Below, in pieces: positions 26,996-38,801 of a stretch of DNA of 64,000 bases. The notes below the pieces were generated by a model. It was not told the origin of the DNA, made no database searches, and was given only the letters and a program-made list of their open reading frames with translations. The first letter of the stretch is position 1. Each line of letters begins with the position of its first letter. A program made the position numbers and the translations under genes. Source of the stretch: Halomicrobium urmianum (GTDB lineage: Archaea; Halobacteriota; Halobacteria; Halobacteriales; Haloarculaceae); assembly GCF_020217425.1 (NCBI RefSeq), contig NZ_CP084090.1:3100001-3164000 (forward strand). Direction: 5' to 3'.

Positions 26996-29377
26996 TTATG
27001 CGTTCACCGTGAGCTTCTCGTCCTCCACGCCGTCGACGGAGATGTCGAAGTCGGCGTCCTCTGTCACGCTGTACTCCAGTACCGCCTCCTCGCCCGAGGC
27101 GATCGTCGTCGACCACTTCACGAACCACTCGCCGTCCATCTCGACGACCTGTGCGCCGTTGGTGTCCTGCGGCTCGGCGGTGACGATGTCGGTCATCTCG
27201 ACGTCGGCGCTGGTGTCGGCGTTGTTCTCGACGACGACCCGGACGGTGTCGTCCTCGACCTCCCGCTCGACGAGGACGTTGTTCATGATCCGGGCCAGCG
27301 AGTCGTCGATCACCAGCTCGTCCTCGCCGGTCACCTCCGTCAGCTTCTCGGCCATCTCCGGGAGGATGGTGGCCAGCTTGTTCTGCTTCTTCCGGCGCTG
27401 CTGCATCGAGCGGCGCTTGTTCAGGTAGCTCTTCAGGTCGCGTGCGGCCTCCCGGATGGCCAGTTCGATCTCCGACTCGATCTCGGGGACGTTGGCCACG
27501 GCGTCCTTGGACTCGCTGGTGAAGGGCACGTTCGTCGACGCGATGTGGACCATCACGACGACGGGGCCGTTCGGGATGCCGGAGCCGCCGGGTTGGTCGA
27601 GCCCGTAGTTGCGCCAGTTGATGTCCTTGACCACGTCGGTCGTGGCGCAGGCACCGCGCTGGTAGACCAGCGGAACGCGGTTGGCGAAGCGCATCACCTG
27701 TGCTTTCCCGTCGGCCTCGACGTCGCCGCCGTAGGCGATGCCGGCCTCGACGATGAACGGGTCGCCGCCGTGGACGGAGGCGTCACGGGTCGAGGCGGCG
27801 TAGAAGTCCGCGTCGAACTCCTTGGTGAGGCCGGCCTCGACGAGTTCGTCGGTGATCGGGGCGAGGCAGTCGGTCGGCGGCGCGATGATGTCCGTCTCGC
27901 GCATCGCCTCCAGCAGGTCGCTGGCGTCGTCGCGGTCGTCGGCCACCTCGGAGACGTTGGGAGCCTCGTCCGGCACCCGGCGGGCCCGAGACCAGAGCTG
28001 GTCGACGACGTTCTCGCGGGCGGTGTCGCCGAAGGTGGCGTCGTCGCGCTCCTCGGTCATGTCCGCGGCACGGTCGACGTACTCCTCGAGGTCCGCGAGG
28101 GTCACGCGATGGCGCTCGCTGTCCTCGAACTTCGCGGCGACGCGCTCGGCGAGCCCCTGGACGGCGGCGTCGTCCTTGCGCGTGGTGGTCGCCTCGTCGA
28201 CGAGCTGGTAGACGTCGCCGGTGCGCTCGTCGGTGATCGCCTCCCAGGCGGCCTCGACGGCGGCCTCGCGGACGGTGTCGCCGAAGGTCTTGTCGTGCTC
28301 GTCGGCGACGCGGGCCGCGACGTTGTCGACGACGTCGGCCAGCTCGTGATGAGCGAGCGTCTCGTTGTTGCCGACCGTCTCCGCCACCTCGTCGGCGAAG
28401 GCGTCGGTGGCCTCCTTGCCCTTGTTCGAGACGGCCCCCTGAACGGCGCGGGCGACGTCGGCGTCCTCGTGGGCCTCCGGCGGCGACCAGGCCATCTCGC
28501 GACCGTAGTAGCGGTCCTTGAAGTTCGCGATGACGCCGTCGGCGGTCTTTCCGCCCACGCGAGTGAACTCCTCCTGCAGGAAGCCCGACAGGGAGTAAGA
28601 GTCGGTGGCCTCCAGCATCTTCAGGAGCGTCCCGAGTTCGACGCCGTGGGGGTGCGGGCGGATCTCCTCGGTCTCGGCGGGGAGCTGGTCGGTCGCCCGC
28701 TCGTACTTGAAGTGCTCCTGGGGCTCACGCAGCTCGATGCGGGCGTGCGGGTTCACGACCGCGGTGTGCTTGACGTAATCGTGGAGCTGGTTGCGGGCCC
28801 GCATGTTGGCCTCCATCTCCAGTTCGATGCGGGTCCCGTGCGGGCGGTCCCAGCTGGTCGTGTCCTCGACGTCGATCTCCGGCTCGTTGGTGTCCGTGTC
28901 GACGATCAGCTCGAAGTACTGGGCCTCGTCGCTGCCCTGCGTCCGGCTGGTGATCTTCGCGGGCTTGCCGGAGGTCAGCTGGGAGTACAGGACGGCGGCG
29001 GAGATACCGATCCCCTGCTGGCCCCGGTTCTGCTCGCGCTTGTGGAACCGGGAGCCGTAGAGGAGCTTCCCGAAGACCTTGGGGAGCTGTTCCTTCGTGA
29101 TACCCGGCCCGTTGTCCTCGACGATCAGGGTGTAGTAGTCGCCGGACTCCTGGATCTCGACGTAGACGTCGGGCAGGATGCCGGCCTCCTCGCAGGCGTC
29201 GAGCGCGTTGTCGACGGCCTCCTTGACCGCGGTCACGAGACCTCGGGCTCCGGAGTCGAACCCGAGCATGTGCTTGTTCTTCTCGAAGAACTCGGCGATC
29301 GAGATCGCCCGCTGGCTCTCGGCCAGCTCCTCGGCGACCCCTTCGCCCTCACCGAGTCGCGACTGGTACGACGTCAT
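26996..29377 (-). CDS. top6B: DNA topoisomerase VI subunit B
   Basis: 793 residues from the ATG at 29377 ([11 protein letters not shown]). The GHKL ATPase motifs are [21 protein letters not shown] and [12 protein letters not shown], followed by the H2TH region and the transducer domain. It is much longer than the roughly 530-residue non-halophilic enzymes: an acidic insert of about 190 residues (approximately 325-515) contains an internal repeat (TFGDT-V/A-RE twice). The C-terminal 90 residues form an extra strand-rich domain. A TTTTATC box sits about 25-30 nt upstream. Longer in-frame starts up to 29485 exist but pass the TATA box. Confidence 0.95.
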   Translation of the reverse strand: MTSYQSRLGEGEGVAEELAESQRAISIAEFFEKNKHMLGFDSGARGLVTAVKEAVDNALDACEEAGILPDVYVEIQESGDYYTLIVEDNGPGITKEQLPKVFGKLLYGSRFHKREQNRGQQGIGISAAVLYSQLTSGKPAKITSRTQGSDEAQYFELIVDTDTNEPEIDVEDTTSWDRPHGTRIELEMEANMRARNQLHDYVKHTAVVNPHARIELREPQEHFKYERATDQLPAETEEIRPHPHGVELGTLLKMLEATDSYSLSGFLQEEFTRVGGKTADGVIANFKDRYYGREMAWSPPEAHEDADVARAVQGAVSNKGKEATDAFADEVAETVGNNETLAHHELADVVDNVAARVADEHDKTFGDTVREAAVEAAWEAITDERTGDVYQLVDEATTTRKDDAAVQGLAERVAAKFEDSERHRVTLADLEEYVDRAADMTEERDDATFGDTARENVVDQLWSRARRVPDEAPNVSEVADDRDDASDLLEAMRETDIIAPPTDCLAPITDELVEAGLTKEFDADFYAASTRDASVHGGDPFIVEAGIAYGGDVEADGKAQVMRFANRVPLVYQRGACATTDVVKDINWRNYGLDQPGGSGIPNGPVVVMVHIASTNVPFTSESKDAVANVPEIESEIELAIREAARDLKSYLNKRRSMQQRRKKQNKLATILPEMAEKLTEVTGEDELVIDDSLARIMNNVLVEREVEDDTVRVVVENNADTSADVEMTDIVTAEPQDTNGAQVVEMDGEWFVKWSTTIASGEEAVLEYSVTEDADFDISVDGVEDEKLTVNA

Positions 29378-31675
<2,298 letters not shown>

Positions 31676-31684
31676 GGTGAGAGG

Positions 31685-34165
31685 ATGAGTTCAGAAGCAC
31701 CAGACCCAGACGACGTGACGGCAGCGCACAGAGTGGAGAACGTCCGCATCGAGGACGAGATGGAGCAGAGCTACATCGACTACGCGATGAGCGTCATCGC
31801 GGGTCGCGCGCTCCCGGACGTCCGGGACGGCCTCAAGCCCGTCCAGCGCCGCATCCTCTACGCGATGCACGAGATGGGCGTCACCTCCAACTCCTCCCAC
31901 CGGAAGTCCTCCTCCATCGTGGGTGAGACGATGGGTGACTACCACCCCCACGGCGACAGCGCCATCTACGACACGCTCGTCCGGATGGCCCAGCCGTTCT
32001 CGATGCGGTACCCCCTGGTCGACGGCCAGGGCAACTTCGGTTCGATGGACGGCGATCCGGCGGCCGCCATGCGGTACACGGAGGCCCGGATGGCACCCAT
32101 CGCCGAGGAGATGCTCGACGACATCGAGAAGGACACCGTCGACTTCCAGGCCAACTACGACGACCGCCTGACCGAACCCGGGGTCCTGCCCGCGGCGCTC
32201 CCGAACCTCCTGCTGAACGGCTCCTCGGGCATCGCCGTCGGCATGTCGACGAACATCCCGCCGCACAACCTCGGCGAGATCGTCGACGCCACGGTCCACC
32301 TCATCGACGAGCCCGACGCGGGCGTCGAGGACCTGATGGAGCACGTCAAGGGCCCGGACTTCCCGACCGGCGGCAACATCGTCGGCAAGGACGCCATCTA
32401 CTCCGCCTACTCGACCGGCCGCGGGCGCCTCCGCGTCCGCGCCGAGTACGAGGTCGACCCCGAGGAGGGCCGGATCGTCGTCACCGAGATCCCCTTCCAG
32501 GAGAACAAGGCCCGGATGGTCGAGCGGATCGCCGAGGACGTCAACGAGGGCGTCATCGAGGGCGTCGCCGACCTCCGCGACGAATCCGACCGCGACGGCG
32601 TCCGCGTCGTCATCGAGCTCAAGCGCGGCGCCAACGTCGACGTCGTCGAGAACCAGCTGCTGGAGAGCCACCTCGAGACCACCTTCGGCGTCATCAACCT
32701 CGCCCTGGTCGACGACCAGCCCCGGGTGCTGACGCTGAAGGAGACCCTGGAGCACTACGTCGACCACCGTCGCGAGGTCGTCCGCCGCCGCTCCGAGTTC
32801 GACCTCCGGGAGGCCGAGGATCGCGCGCACATCCTCGAAGGCCGCCTGAAGGCCCTGGAGAACGTCGACGACGTCGTCGAGCTCATCCGGAACTCCGAGG
32901 ACCGCAACGCCGCCAAGGAGGGCCTCAAGGAGGAGTACAACTTCTCCCAGGACCAGGCCGACCACATCGTCCGGATGCAGCTCGGGTCGCTGACCTCCAT
33001 GGAGGCCCAGGAGATCGAGGAGGAGTACGAGGAGGTCCAGGCCGAGATCGAGCGCCTCGAGGCCATCCTCGCCTCCCGCGAGAAGCTCGACGAGGTCATC
33101 AAGGACGAACTCCGCGAGCTCAAAGACGAGTACGACGACGACCGCAAGACCGCCATCCTCGAGGACGAGGGCGAGGTCACCCACGAGGACCTCATCCCCG
33201 AGGAGGACAACGTCGTCGTCATCACCGAGGACGACTACATCAAGCGGATGCCCGCCGAGAACTTCGATCCGCAGAACCGCGGCGGCAAGGGCATCATCGG
33301 CGCCGACCCCAAGGAGGGCGACCGCGTCTCGAAGGTATTCAAGGCCAACAGCCACGACTACCTGCTCTGTTTCACCAACCGCGGGCAGGTCTACAGCCTG
33401 AAGACCTACGAGATCCCGGAGATGTCCCGCACCGCCCGCGGGAAGTCGGCGATCAACCTCGTCGACCTCGACGACGACGAGGAGATCACCGCCGTCGTCT
33501 CCACCGACGACTTCGACGCCGACGAGTGCCTGACGATGGTCACCCGGAACGGCTACGTCAAGCGCACCCACGCCGACGAGTTTGAGAACATCCGCTCGAC
33601 CGGCATCATCGCCGCCAAGGTCGAGGAGGGCGACGCGCTCGTCGACGTCGAGGTCACCGACGGCACGAAGGACCTGGTCGTCGCCAGCGAGGGCGGCATG
33701 ACCATCCGCTTCGACGAGGCCGAGGTCCGCGAGATGGGCCGCTCCGCCCGCGGCGTCCGCGGCATCGACCTGCAGGGCGACGACAGGGTGGCCGCGATGG
33801 TCGCCACCGACGATTCGGACGAGCGCGCGCTGCTGACGGTCACCCGGAACGGCTTCGGCAAGCGGACGAAGCTCTCTGAGTACCGCCGGCAGTCCCGCTA
33901 CGGCAAGGGCCTCATCGACATCAAGACCGACGACCGCAACGGCCCGGTCGCCACGGCCAAGGCCGTCACCGCCGAGGACCACCTCGTCATCATGAGCGAG
34001 GACGGCCAGATCATGCGCATCCGCGCCGGCGACGTCTCCGAGGTCGGCCGGAACACGAAGGGCGTCACCATCATGGAACTCGACGGTGACGACAAGGTCG
34101 CGAGCGTGTCCGTGATTCCGGCGGAGAGTGACGAGGAAGTCGTTGAGGAAGCAGCCGAAGAGTAG
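31685..34165 (+). CDS. gyrA: DNA gyrase subunit A
   Basis: 826 residues. The breakage-reunion domain has the quinolone-region segment [18 protein letters not shown] and catalytic Tyr in [10 protein letters not shown] (about residue 131). A long coiled region ([18 protein letters not shown]) leads to the C-terminal six-bladed DNA-wrapping domain with the GyrA box as QNRGGKG near 535. Presence of the GyrA box and wrapping domain marks a true gyrase and not topoisomerase IV. It ends in an acidic tail and is followed within 4 bp by a set of hairpins. Confidence 0.97.
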   Translation: MSSEAPDPDDVTAAHRVENVRIEDEMEQSYIDYAMSVIAGRALPDVRDGLKPVQRRILYAMHEMGVTSNSSHRKSSSIVGETMGDYHPHGDSAIYDTLVRMAQPFSMRYPLVDGQGNFGSMDGDPAAAMRYTEARMAPIAEEMLDDIEKDTVDFQANYDDRLTEPGVLPAALPNLLLNGSSGIAVGMSTNIPPHNLGEIVDATVHLIDEPDAGVEDLMEHVKGPDFPTGGNIVGKDAIYSAYSTGRGRLRVRAEYEVDPEEGRIVVTEIPFQENKARMVERIAEDVNEGVIEGVADLRDESDRDGVRVVIELKRGANVDVVENQLLESHLETTFGVINLALVDDQPRVLTLKETLEHYVDHRREVVRRRSEFDLREAEDRAHILEGRLKALENVDDVVELIRNSEDRNAAKEGLKEEYNFSQDQADHIVRMQLGSLTSMEAQEIEEEYEEVQAEIERLEAILASREKLDEVIKDELRELKDEYDDDRKTAILEDEGEVTHEDLIPEEDNVVVITEDDYIKRMPAENFDPQNRGGKGIIGADPKEGDRVSKVFKANSHDYLLCFTNRGQVYSLKTYEIPEMSRTARGKSAINLVDLDDDEEITAVVSTDDFDADECLTMVTRNGYVKRTHADEFENIRSTGIIAAKVEEGDALVDVEVTDGTKDLVVASEGGMTIRFDEAEVREMGRSARGVRGIDLQGDDRVAAMVATDDSDERALLTVTRNGFGKRTKLSEYRRQSRYGKGLIDIKTDDRNGPVATAKAVTAEDHLVIMSEDGQIMRIRAGDVSEVGRNTKGVTIMELDGDDKVASVSVIPAESDEEVVEEAAEE

Positions 34166-34168
34166 TAT

Positions 34169-34273
34169 CCGCGCGAACGAAGTGAGCGCGGTTCTCCGGC
34201 CCGAGCGAAGCGAGGGCCGGCCTTTTTCGCCCACGTTTTTCGAGGAGTGGTTCGGGAGCGCAGCGACCGAACC
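34169..34273 (+). terminator. Three consecutive GARCGNAGYGA-loop hairpins after gyrA
   Basis: CCGCGC-GAACGAAGTGA-GCGCGG (34169-34191), CCGGCCC-GAGCGAAGCGA-GGGCCGG (34196-34220, followed by CCTTTTT) and GGTTCGG-GAGCGCAGCGA-CCGAACC (34249-34273). Stems differ completely, the 11-nt loop is nearly constant. T-runs follow the second hairpin (34223-34227, and 34236-34240 further on), so a role at the gyrA mRNA 3' end is likely. The convergent CBS gene ends at 34292. Confidence 0.7.
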
Positions 34274-34291
34274 CGACGACGAAAAAGGTGG

Positions 34292-34726
34292 TTAGACGTG
34301 TTCGTAGGGCGGTATCTCGGCCTCGACGACGTCGCCAAGCTGGTCGAGTTCCCTGCCGAGCAGGACGACGAAGTCGTCGAAGGCGACGATGCCGGCGAGT
34401 CGACCGTCCTCGTCGACCGCAGGGATCCTGCGGACGCTCTCGTCCTGCATGGTCCGTATCACCTCGAAGATGCCGGCGTCGAGGGGGACCGTCACGACGT
34501 CTCCGGTCATGACGTCCTCGGCGGTCACGTCCGCCGGGTCCTCCCTCCGAGCGACGACCTTGACCGCGACGTCGCGGTCCGTCACGATGCCGACCGGTCG
34601 ATCGTCCTCGACGACGATGACGCTGCCGACGTCCTCCTCGTCCATCAGCGTCGCGACGTCGGACACGGGCGCGTCGGGGGCGGCAGTGACGACGTTCTCC
34701 CTGACGATAGATCTGATTTCGGGCAT
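34292..34726 (-). CDS. CBS-domain pair protein
   Basis: 144 residues made almost wholly of two CBS motifs: IVRENVVTAAPDAPVSDVAT... DVGSVIVVEDDRPVGIVTDRD and VMTGDVVTVPLDAGIFEVIRT... RRIPAVDEDGRLAGIVAFDD. Such stand-alone Bateman modules bind adenine nucleotides and regulate partners. The start at 34726 (MPEIRS) is preferred to a longer frame from 34798. The gap upstream (34727-34994) holds the second MITE-like element and otherwise nothing I can name. Confidence 0.9.
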   Translation of the reverse strand: MPEIRSIVRENVVTAAPDAPVSDVATLMDEEDVGSVIVVEDDRPVGIVTDRDVAVKVVARREDPADVTAEDVMTGDVVTVPLDAGIFEVIRTMQDESVRRIPAVDEDGRLAGIVAFDDFVVLLGRELDQLGDVVEAEIPPYEHV

Positions 34727-34868
34727 CGGGAACACCTCGGAGTCGCCGCGAACGGCGACGTCTTCGACTTCGTGGCAGAGTACGTTAATAACTAGCACGG
34801 GCGGCGGTTGCGCCAGACCCTATAGCCCCAGGTTCGGATAGGGCACCGGCACCGCGGTACGGACGCGG

Positions 34869-34953
34869 TATAGTAGAAATTGAACGCATTGACACACTCG
34901 AGGGGCTCCCGGGGTGCCCCTCGATGTATAAATATTTTCAATTTCTACTATAG
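34869..34953 (-). mobile_element. MITE-like palindromic element, copy B (inverted relative to copy A)
   Basis: Reverse-complementing this 84-bp sequence gives copy A (19144-19228) with about five substitutions. The ends TATAGTAGAAATTGAA and TTCAATTTCTACTATA are perfect inverted repeats here. The inner CGAGGGG/CCCCTCG stem is conserved; differences cluster near the apex and just inside the termini. Confidence 0.75.
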
Positions 34954-34994
34954 TCGTGCCACAGACGGGTCAACTGATCGCGACGGAGTGAGCG

Positions 34995-36209
34995 TCAGGC
35001 CTCCACGTAGCCGCTCGCCCGCAGCGTCTCGAAGATGGCGTTGAGCTGGTGGTAGCCGACCTTGACCTCGGGCGAGTCGTCGATGGCGTCGCGGGCCACC
35101 TCGTTGTCCGGGGTCAGCTGGAAGTACCAGTTTCCGTACTTCTCGTTGACCACCTCGTCCAGCGCGTACTCCCAGATGCGGTCGTACCACTCCGCGTAGC
35201 GGCCCTCGCCGAACCGGTCGTAGAGGAGCGCCGTCGCCCCGATGCCCTCGCACAGCGGCCAGTAGTACTTGTTCTCGACGATGGGTTCGCCGTCGCGGTC
35301 GAAGTTGTAGACGAAGCCGCCGCGCTCGTCGTCCCAGCCGGACTCGACTGCCGCGTCGAAGAAGCGGTCGGCCCGCTCGGCCAGCCAGTCCTCGTCGCGG
35401 TGCTCGTCGAGCAGGAGCAGGAGCTTGGCCCACTCCAGGAGGTGGCCGGGCTGGTAGCCCCATGGGCGGAAGAGGTCGCCGGGCTTGTCGCGGTTGTACT
35501 CCCAGTCGTGTTCCCAGTCGCCGTCGTAGTGCTCCCAGAGGAGGCCGTCGCCCCGATCGGTCAGGTCGCGGGCGAGGGTCTCCGCGATGGAGTACGCCCG
35601 GTCGAGGTAGCGGTCGTCACCGGTGGCCTCGTAGGCCGAGAGCAGCGCCTCGCAGGTGTGCATGTTGGCGTTCTGGCCGCGGTAGCCGCTGGTCTCCGAC
35701 CAGTCACGCTCCAGTTCGACGCGGCAGAGGCCGTGCTCGTCCTCCCAGAAGTGCTCGTCGATGAGGTCGAAGGCGGGTTCGATGCGCTCGGCCGCGCCCT
35801 CGATGCCGGCGCGAGCGGCCGTCGAGTACGCCAGCAGCGCGAAGGCGTGGCCGTAGCAGCGCTTGGCGCCGTCCTCGACGTCGCTCCCGTCGAGGACCCA
35901 GGCGTAGCCGCCGTGCTCGCGATCGAGGTGGTGGCGTTCGAGGTGGTCCATCCCGTGGACGGCGGCCGACTCGCACCAGTCGGGGCCGCTGAGCATCGTG
36001 CCGACGCTGAAGTTGAAGACGAACCGGCAGGTCGCCGGCAGCAGCTTCGCGCGGCTGTCGTAGACGGTGCCGTCGACGTCGCTGATCTGCGCGACGTACC
36101 CGCCGTGGGTGTGGTCGATGCTCCGGTGGAAGTAGAAGGAGAGCAGCGTCCGGGCGTGCTCGCGGAGCCAGCGCGGGTCGCGCGCGATGGAACCGTGCCG
36201 GTCTATCAT
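34995..36209 (-). CDS. AGE-family (N-acylglucosamine 2-epimerase-like) epimerase/isomerase
   Basis: 404 residues, the usual length for the (alpha/alpha)6-barrel AGE family. Recognisable blocks: HGGYVAQISDVDGTVYDSRAKLLPATCRFVFNFS near the N-terminus, HHLDREHGGYAWVLD, RCYGHAFALLAYS with the conserved His, NANMHTCEALLSAYEATGD near 190, PWGYQPGHLLEWAKLLLLL and ENKYYWPLCEGIGATALL. YihS-type aldose-ketose isomerase or cellobiose 2-epimerase-like activity is possible; substrate not decided. It is a single gene, 39 bp upstream of arginase's stop on the same strand. Confidence 0.88.
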   Translation of the reverse strand: MIDRHGSIARDPRWLREHARTLLSFYFHRSIDHTHGGYVAQISDVDGTVYDSRAKLLPATCRFVFNFSVGTMLSGPDWCESAAVHGMDHLERHHLDREHGGYAWVLDGSDVEDGAKRCYGHAFALLAYSTAARAGIEGAAERIEPAFDLIDEHFWEDEHGLCRVELERDWSETSGYRGQNANMHTCEALLSAYEATGDDRYLDRAYSIAETLARDLTDRGDGLLWEHYDGDWEHDWEYNRDKPGDLFRPWGYQPGHLLEWAKLLLLLDEHRDEDWLAERADRFFDAAVESGWDDERGGFVYNFDRDGEPIVENKYYWPLCEGIGATALLYDRFGEGRYAEWYDRIWEYALDEVVNEKYGNWYFQLTPDNEVARDAIDDSPEVKVGYHQLNAIFETLRASGYVEA

Positions 36210-36248
36210 CGGCCGGTACGGCGGCCGGAGCCCTGTTAGGTGTGTCGG

Positions 36249-37157
36249 TCAGAGAATCCGCTTGCCGACGGCGCTGGCGGCCAGTTCGCACGCGAGTTCG
36301 GCGGTCTCGTTGTGGTGGTCGAGGATGGGGTTCACCTCGACCAGTTCGAGGCTCCGCAGGTCGTCCGCGTGGTGGGCGACGTGCTCCATCGCTACGTGGG
36401 CCTCCCGGTAGGCGACGCCGCCGCGGACGGGAGTGCCCACGCCCGGCGCCTCCGTCGGGTCGAGCCAGTCCATGTCCAGGCTGACGTGGAGCCCGTCGGT
36501 CCCGTCGGTCGCCCGCTCGATGGCCTCGTCGACGACGGTCGTGACGCCGCGTTCGTCGAGGTCGGACATGGTGTAGGCCGTCACCTCGGACTCTCGGATC
36601 GCCTCGCGCTCACCGGGATCGAGGGCCCGGACTCCGATCAGCGCGACGTTTGCCGGGTCGACCGCCGGCGTGTGCGCCCAGTCCAGTTCCTCGAACGGCC
36701 CCAGGCCGAGAACCGCCGCCAGCGACATCCCGTGGACGTTGCCGCTCGGCGTCGTCTCTGGCGTGTTGAAGTCGCCGTGGGCGTCGAACCAGAGGATCCC
36801 CAGGTCCTCGCCGTCGGCCGCGCCGGCCGTGGTCCCGACGGCGATGGAGTGATCGCCGCCCAGCACTAGCGGCATCTGATCGTGTGCGCGGGTCTGAGCG
36901 ATCGCGTCGGCCACGCGTCGGCAGACCGCCTCCACTTCGTCGAGGTACTTGGCCCGTCCGTCGGCCCACGACGCGTCGGGGTCGCGCCCCTCGGGACGGG
37001 GGACCTCCAGGTCGCCCCAGTCGACGCACTCGATCCCGGCGCCCTCCAGCTGCTCGACGAGGCCGGCGTACCGGATGGCCGACGGCCCCATGTCGACGCC
37101 CCGCCGGTCGGCGCCCAGGTCCATCGGGACCCCGATCACGCGAACTGGTCGGTCCAT
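36249..37157 (-). CDS. rocF: Arginase
   Basis: 302 residues. Mn-binding motifs are complete: GGDHSIA (near residue 98), WFDAHGDFNTPETTPSGNVHG (near 122-142) and HVSLDMDWLDPTEAPGVGTPVRGG (near 225-250). The SGNVHG segment and the start VIGVPMDLGADRRGVDMGPSAIR are of the arginase rather than agmatinase branch. It splits arginine to ornithine and urea. No ornithine aminotransferase is adjacent. Confidence 0.93.
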   Translation of the reverse strand: MDRPVRVIGVPMDLGADRRGVDMGPSAIRYAGLVEQLEGAGIECVDWGDLEVPRPEGRDPDASWADGRAKYLDEVEAVCRRVADAIAQTRAHDQMPLVLGGDHSIAVGTTAGAADGEDLGILWFDAHGDFNTPETTPSGNVHGMSLAAVLGLGPFEELDWAHTPAVDPANVALIGVRALDPGEREAIRESEVTAYTMSDLDERGVTTVVDEAIERATDGTDGLHVSLDMDWLDPTEAPGVGTPVRGGVAYREAHVAMEHVAHHADDLRSLELVEVNPILDHHNETAELACELAASAVGKRIL

Positions 37158-37205
37158 CGGTGGTGGCTCTGCGCTCGACGGGCAAAAACCCCGTCGACCC
37201 GCGCG

Positions 37206-37670
37206 TCACCGCGCCGGCGGGTTGTACTCGCTGGGCAGCACCACGCGCCGGAGGACCGTTCCGAGGGAGGCGAAGAAGCCGCCCGCGAGGGCGTACACCG
37301 GCACCAGCATGACGATGCCGAGCATCCCGATCAGCGAGGAGACGAGCAGGAACGCCTGTCCGGAGGCGCTGAACCAGAGCGCGAACGACCCGACGCCGAC
37401 CACGACGCTGACCAGCGCCATCCCGACGCCGCCGGCCCTCACGCCGTAGGCGAACGCGTCCACTGGGTTGGTCCCGAGGGCGACGCCGGCGACGAACCCG
37501 GCGACGGCACCGCCCGCGTAGGTGACGGCGGTCGGCAGGTCGAGCACCGTCCCCGCGACCACCATCGCCAGCGTGTAGAGGGCCGCGACGCCGACCCCGA
37601 GGACCGACACGCGCCACCGCTTCCCGAAGGTCGTGCGGACGGCGTCCCGCCTGAAGCGATTCCAGTTCAT
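37206..37670 (-). CDS. DUF5518-like four-helix membrane protein
   Basis: 154 residues. A basic N-terminus (NWNRFRRDAVRTTFGKRWR) is followed by four hydrophobic segments: LGVGVAALYTLAMVVAGTVL, VTYAGGAVAGFVAGVALG, GVGMALVSVVVGVGSFALWF and AFLLVSSLIGMLGIVMLVPVYALAGG. The GGAVAGFVAG... NPVDAFAYGVRAGGVGM pattern is typical of haloarchaeal glycine-zipper membrane families such as DUF5518. No function is known. Confidence 0.7.
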   Translation of the reverse strand: MNWNRFRRDAVRTTFGKRWRVSVLGVGVAALYTLAMVVAGTVLDLPTAVTYAGGAVAGFVAGVALGTNPVDAFAYGVRAGGVGMALVSVVVGVGSFALWFSASGQAFLLVSSLIGMLGIVMLVPVYALAGGFFASLGTVLRRVVLPSEYNPPAR

Positions 37671-37754
37671 ATCGGAGAGCCGCTCGGCAGCGGAATAAAG
37701 GTTGGTTCGATCCGTGACCGAGGTCGGGCCCGGTGCCGGGATCCGGCCGGGACG

Positions 37755-38672
37755 TTACGTGTACTGCTCGCAGACCCGCCGGATGCCCTCCTCGAAGTCG
37801 ATCTGGGGCTCCCAGCCGGTCGCCTCGCGCATCTTCGAGGCGTCGGCGCAGGTGTCGTGGACGTAGACGTCGTCCGGGATGGGGTTCTCGACGAACTCCG
37901 GTTCGACGTCGGTGCCCAGTTCGTCGTTGATCATGTCGACGACGGTCACGAAGTCGTAGCTCTCGCCGGTCCCGAGGTTGTAGATGCCCTGTAGCCGGTG
38001 GTCGCCGGCCAGTTCCAGCCCCCGGACGATGTCGGAGACGTGGGTGAAGTCGCGGGTCTGTCGCCCGTCGCCGTACAGTTTCGGGGAGCGGCCGTTGGCG
38101 ACGTCGTCGGCGAACTGCGCGATGACGTTGGCGTACTCGCCCTTGTGCTCCTCGGCGCCGCCGTAGCCCTGGTAGACCGAGAAGAAGCGCATCCCGGCCA
38201 GCGAGAGGTCGTAGTGGTTGTGGAAGTACTCGGCGTAGGTCTCCCGGGCCATCTTGGAGGCCTCGTAGCCGGTGTTGACAGTGACGTCCATGTCCTCCGG
38301 CGAGGGATCGGTCCGGGAGCCGTAAATCGAGGACGTGGAGGCGTAGACGACCGTGTCGCAGCCGTCCTGTCGCGCCTGGTCGACCGTGTTGACGAACCCC
38401 TCGACGTTGACGCGGGCGCCGCGGGTGGGGTCGTCCTCGTGCATGGCGTAGGAGGACAGCGCCGCGAGGTGGAAGACGACGTCGACGTCGGTCGGCAGGT
38501 CCTCGTCGACGACGCTGGCCTCGACGAACTCGACGCCGTCGTCGAGGTTCTCCGGCGTCCCCAGATAGCCGTCGTCCAGCGCGACGACCTCGTTGTACTC
38601 CGCGAGGCGGTTCGCCAGGTTCGATCCGATGAACCCGGCGCCACCCGTTACCAGAACGCGCTTGTCTCGCAT
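37755..38672 (-). CDS. NAD-dependent nucleotide-sugar epimerase/dehydratase (SDR extended family)
   Basis: 305 residues. Rossmann motif TGGAGFIGSNLANRL (near 8-22), acidic NAD-ribose residue in VVALDDGYLG, HLAALSSYAMHEDDP, and catalytic Ser/Tyr/Lys as ASTSSIYG and TGYEASK (Tyr near 144, Lys 148). The end GWEPQIDFEEGIRRV is typical of UDP-glucose 4-epimerase-like enzymes. It may supply sugars for glycosylation, although the agl-like cluster is 15 kb away. The ATG at 38672 is nine codons inside a longer frame. Confidence 0.92.
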   Translation of the reverse strand: MRDKRVLVTGGAGFIGSNLANRLAEYNEVVALDDGYLGTPENLDDGVEFVEASVVDEDLPTDVDVVFHLAALSSYAMHEDDPTRGARVNVEGFVNTVDQARQDGCDTVVYASTSSIYGSRTDPSPEDMDVTVNTGYEASKMARETYAEYFHNHYDLSLAGMRFFSVYQGYGGAEEHKGEYANVIAQFADDVANGRSPKLYGDGRQTRDFTHVSDIVRGLELAGDHRLQGIYNLGTGESYDFVTVVDMINDELGTDVEPEFVENPIPDDVYVHDTCADASKMREATGWEPQIDFEEGIRRVCEQYT

Positions 38673-38770
38673 ATTCCAGACCCCTCTGTGGAGCAACAAA
38701 TGGGTATCGCTTTTCGCCGCCCACAGCGGGCTCCGTGAGTCGGTTTCGCAGTACTGAGACTCACCGCCGG

Positions 38771-38778
38771 GTTTAAGA
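38771..38778 (+). promoter_or_regulatory. TATA-like box of the wHTH gene
   Basis: GTTTAAGA, about 27 nt before the ATG at 38802; leaderless transcript predicted. Confidence 0.6.
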
Positions 38779-38801
38779 CGCGGTGCGCCGAATAATTCCT
38801 T

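Noticed and set aside
31691-34234. 847-residue open frame antisense to gyrA, and similar long antisense frames elsewhere (for example 22334-24751)
   Set aside because: High-GC shadow frames: the opposite strand encodes full recognised proteins, and the antisense translations show no domain and a repetitive Asp/Val/Arg-rich composition.
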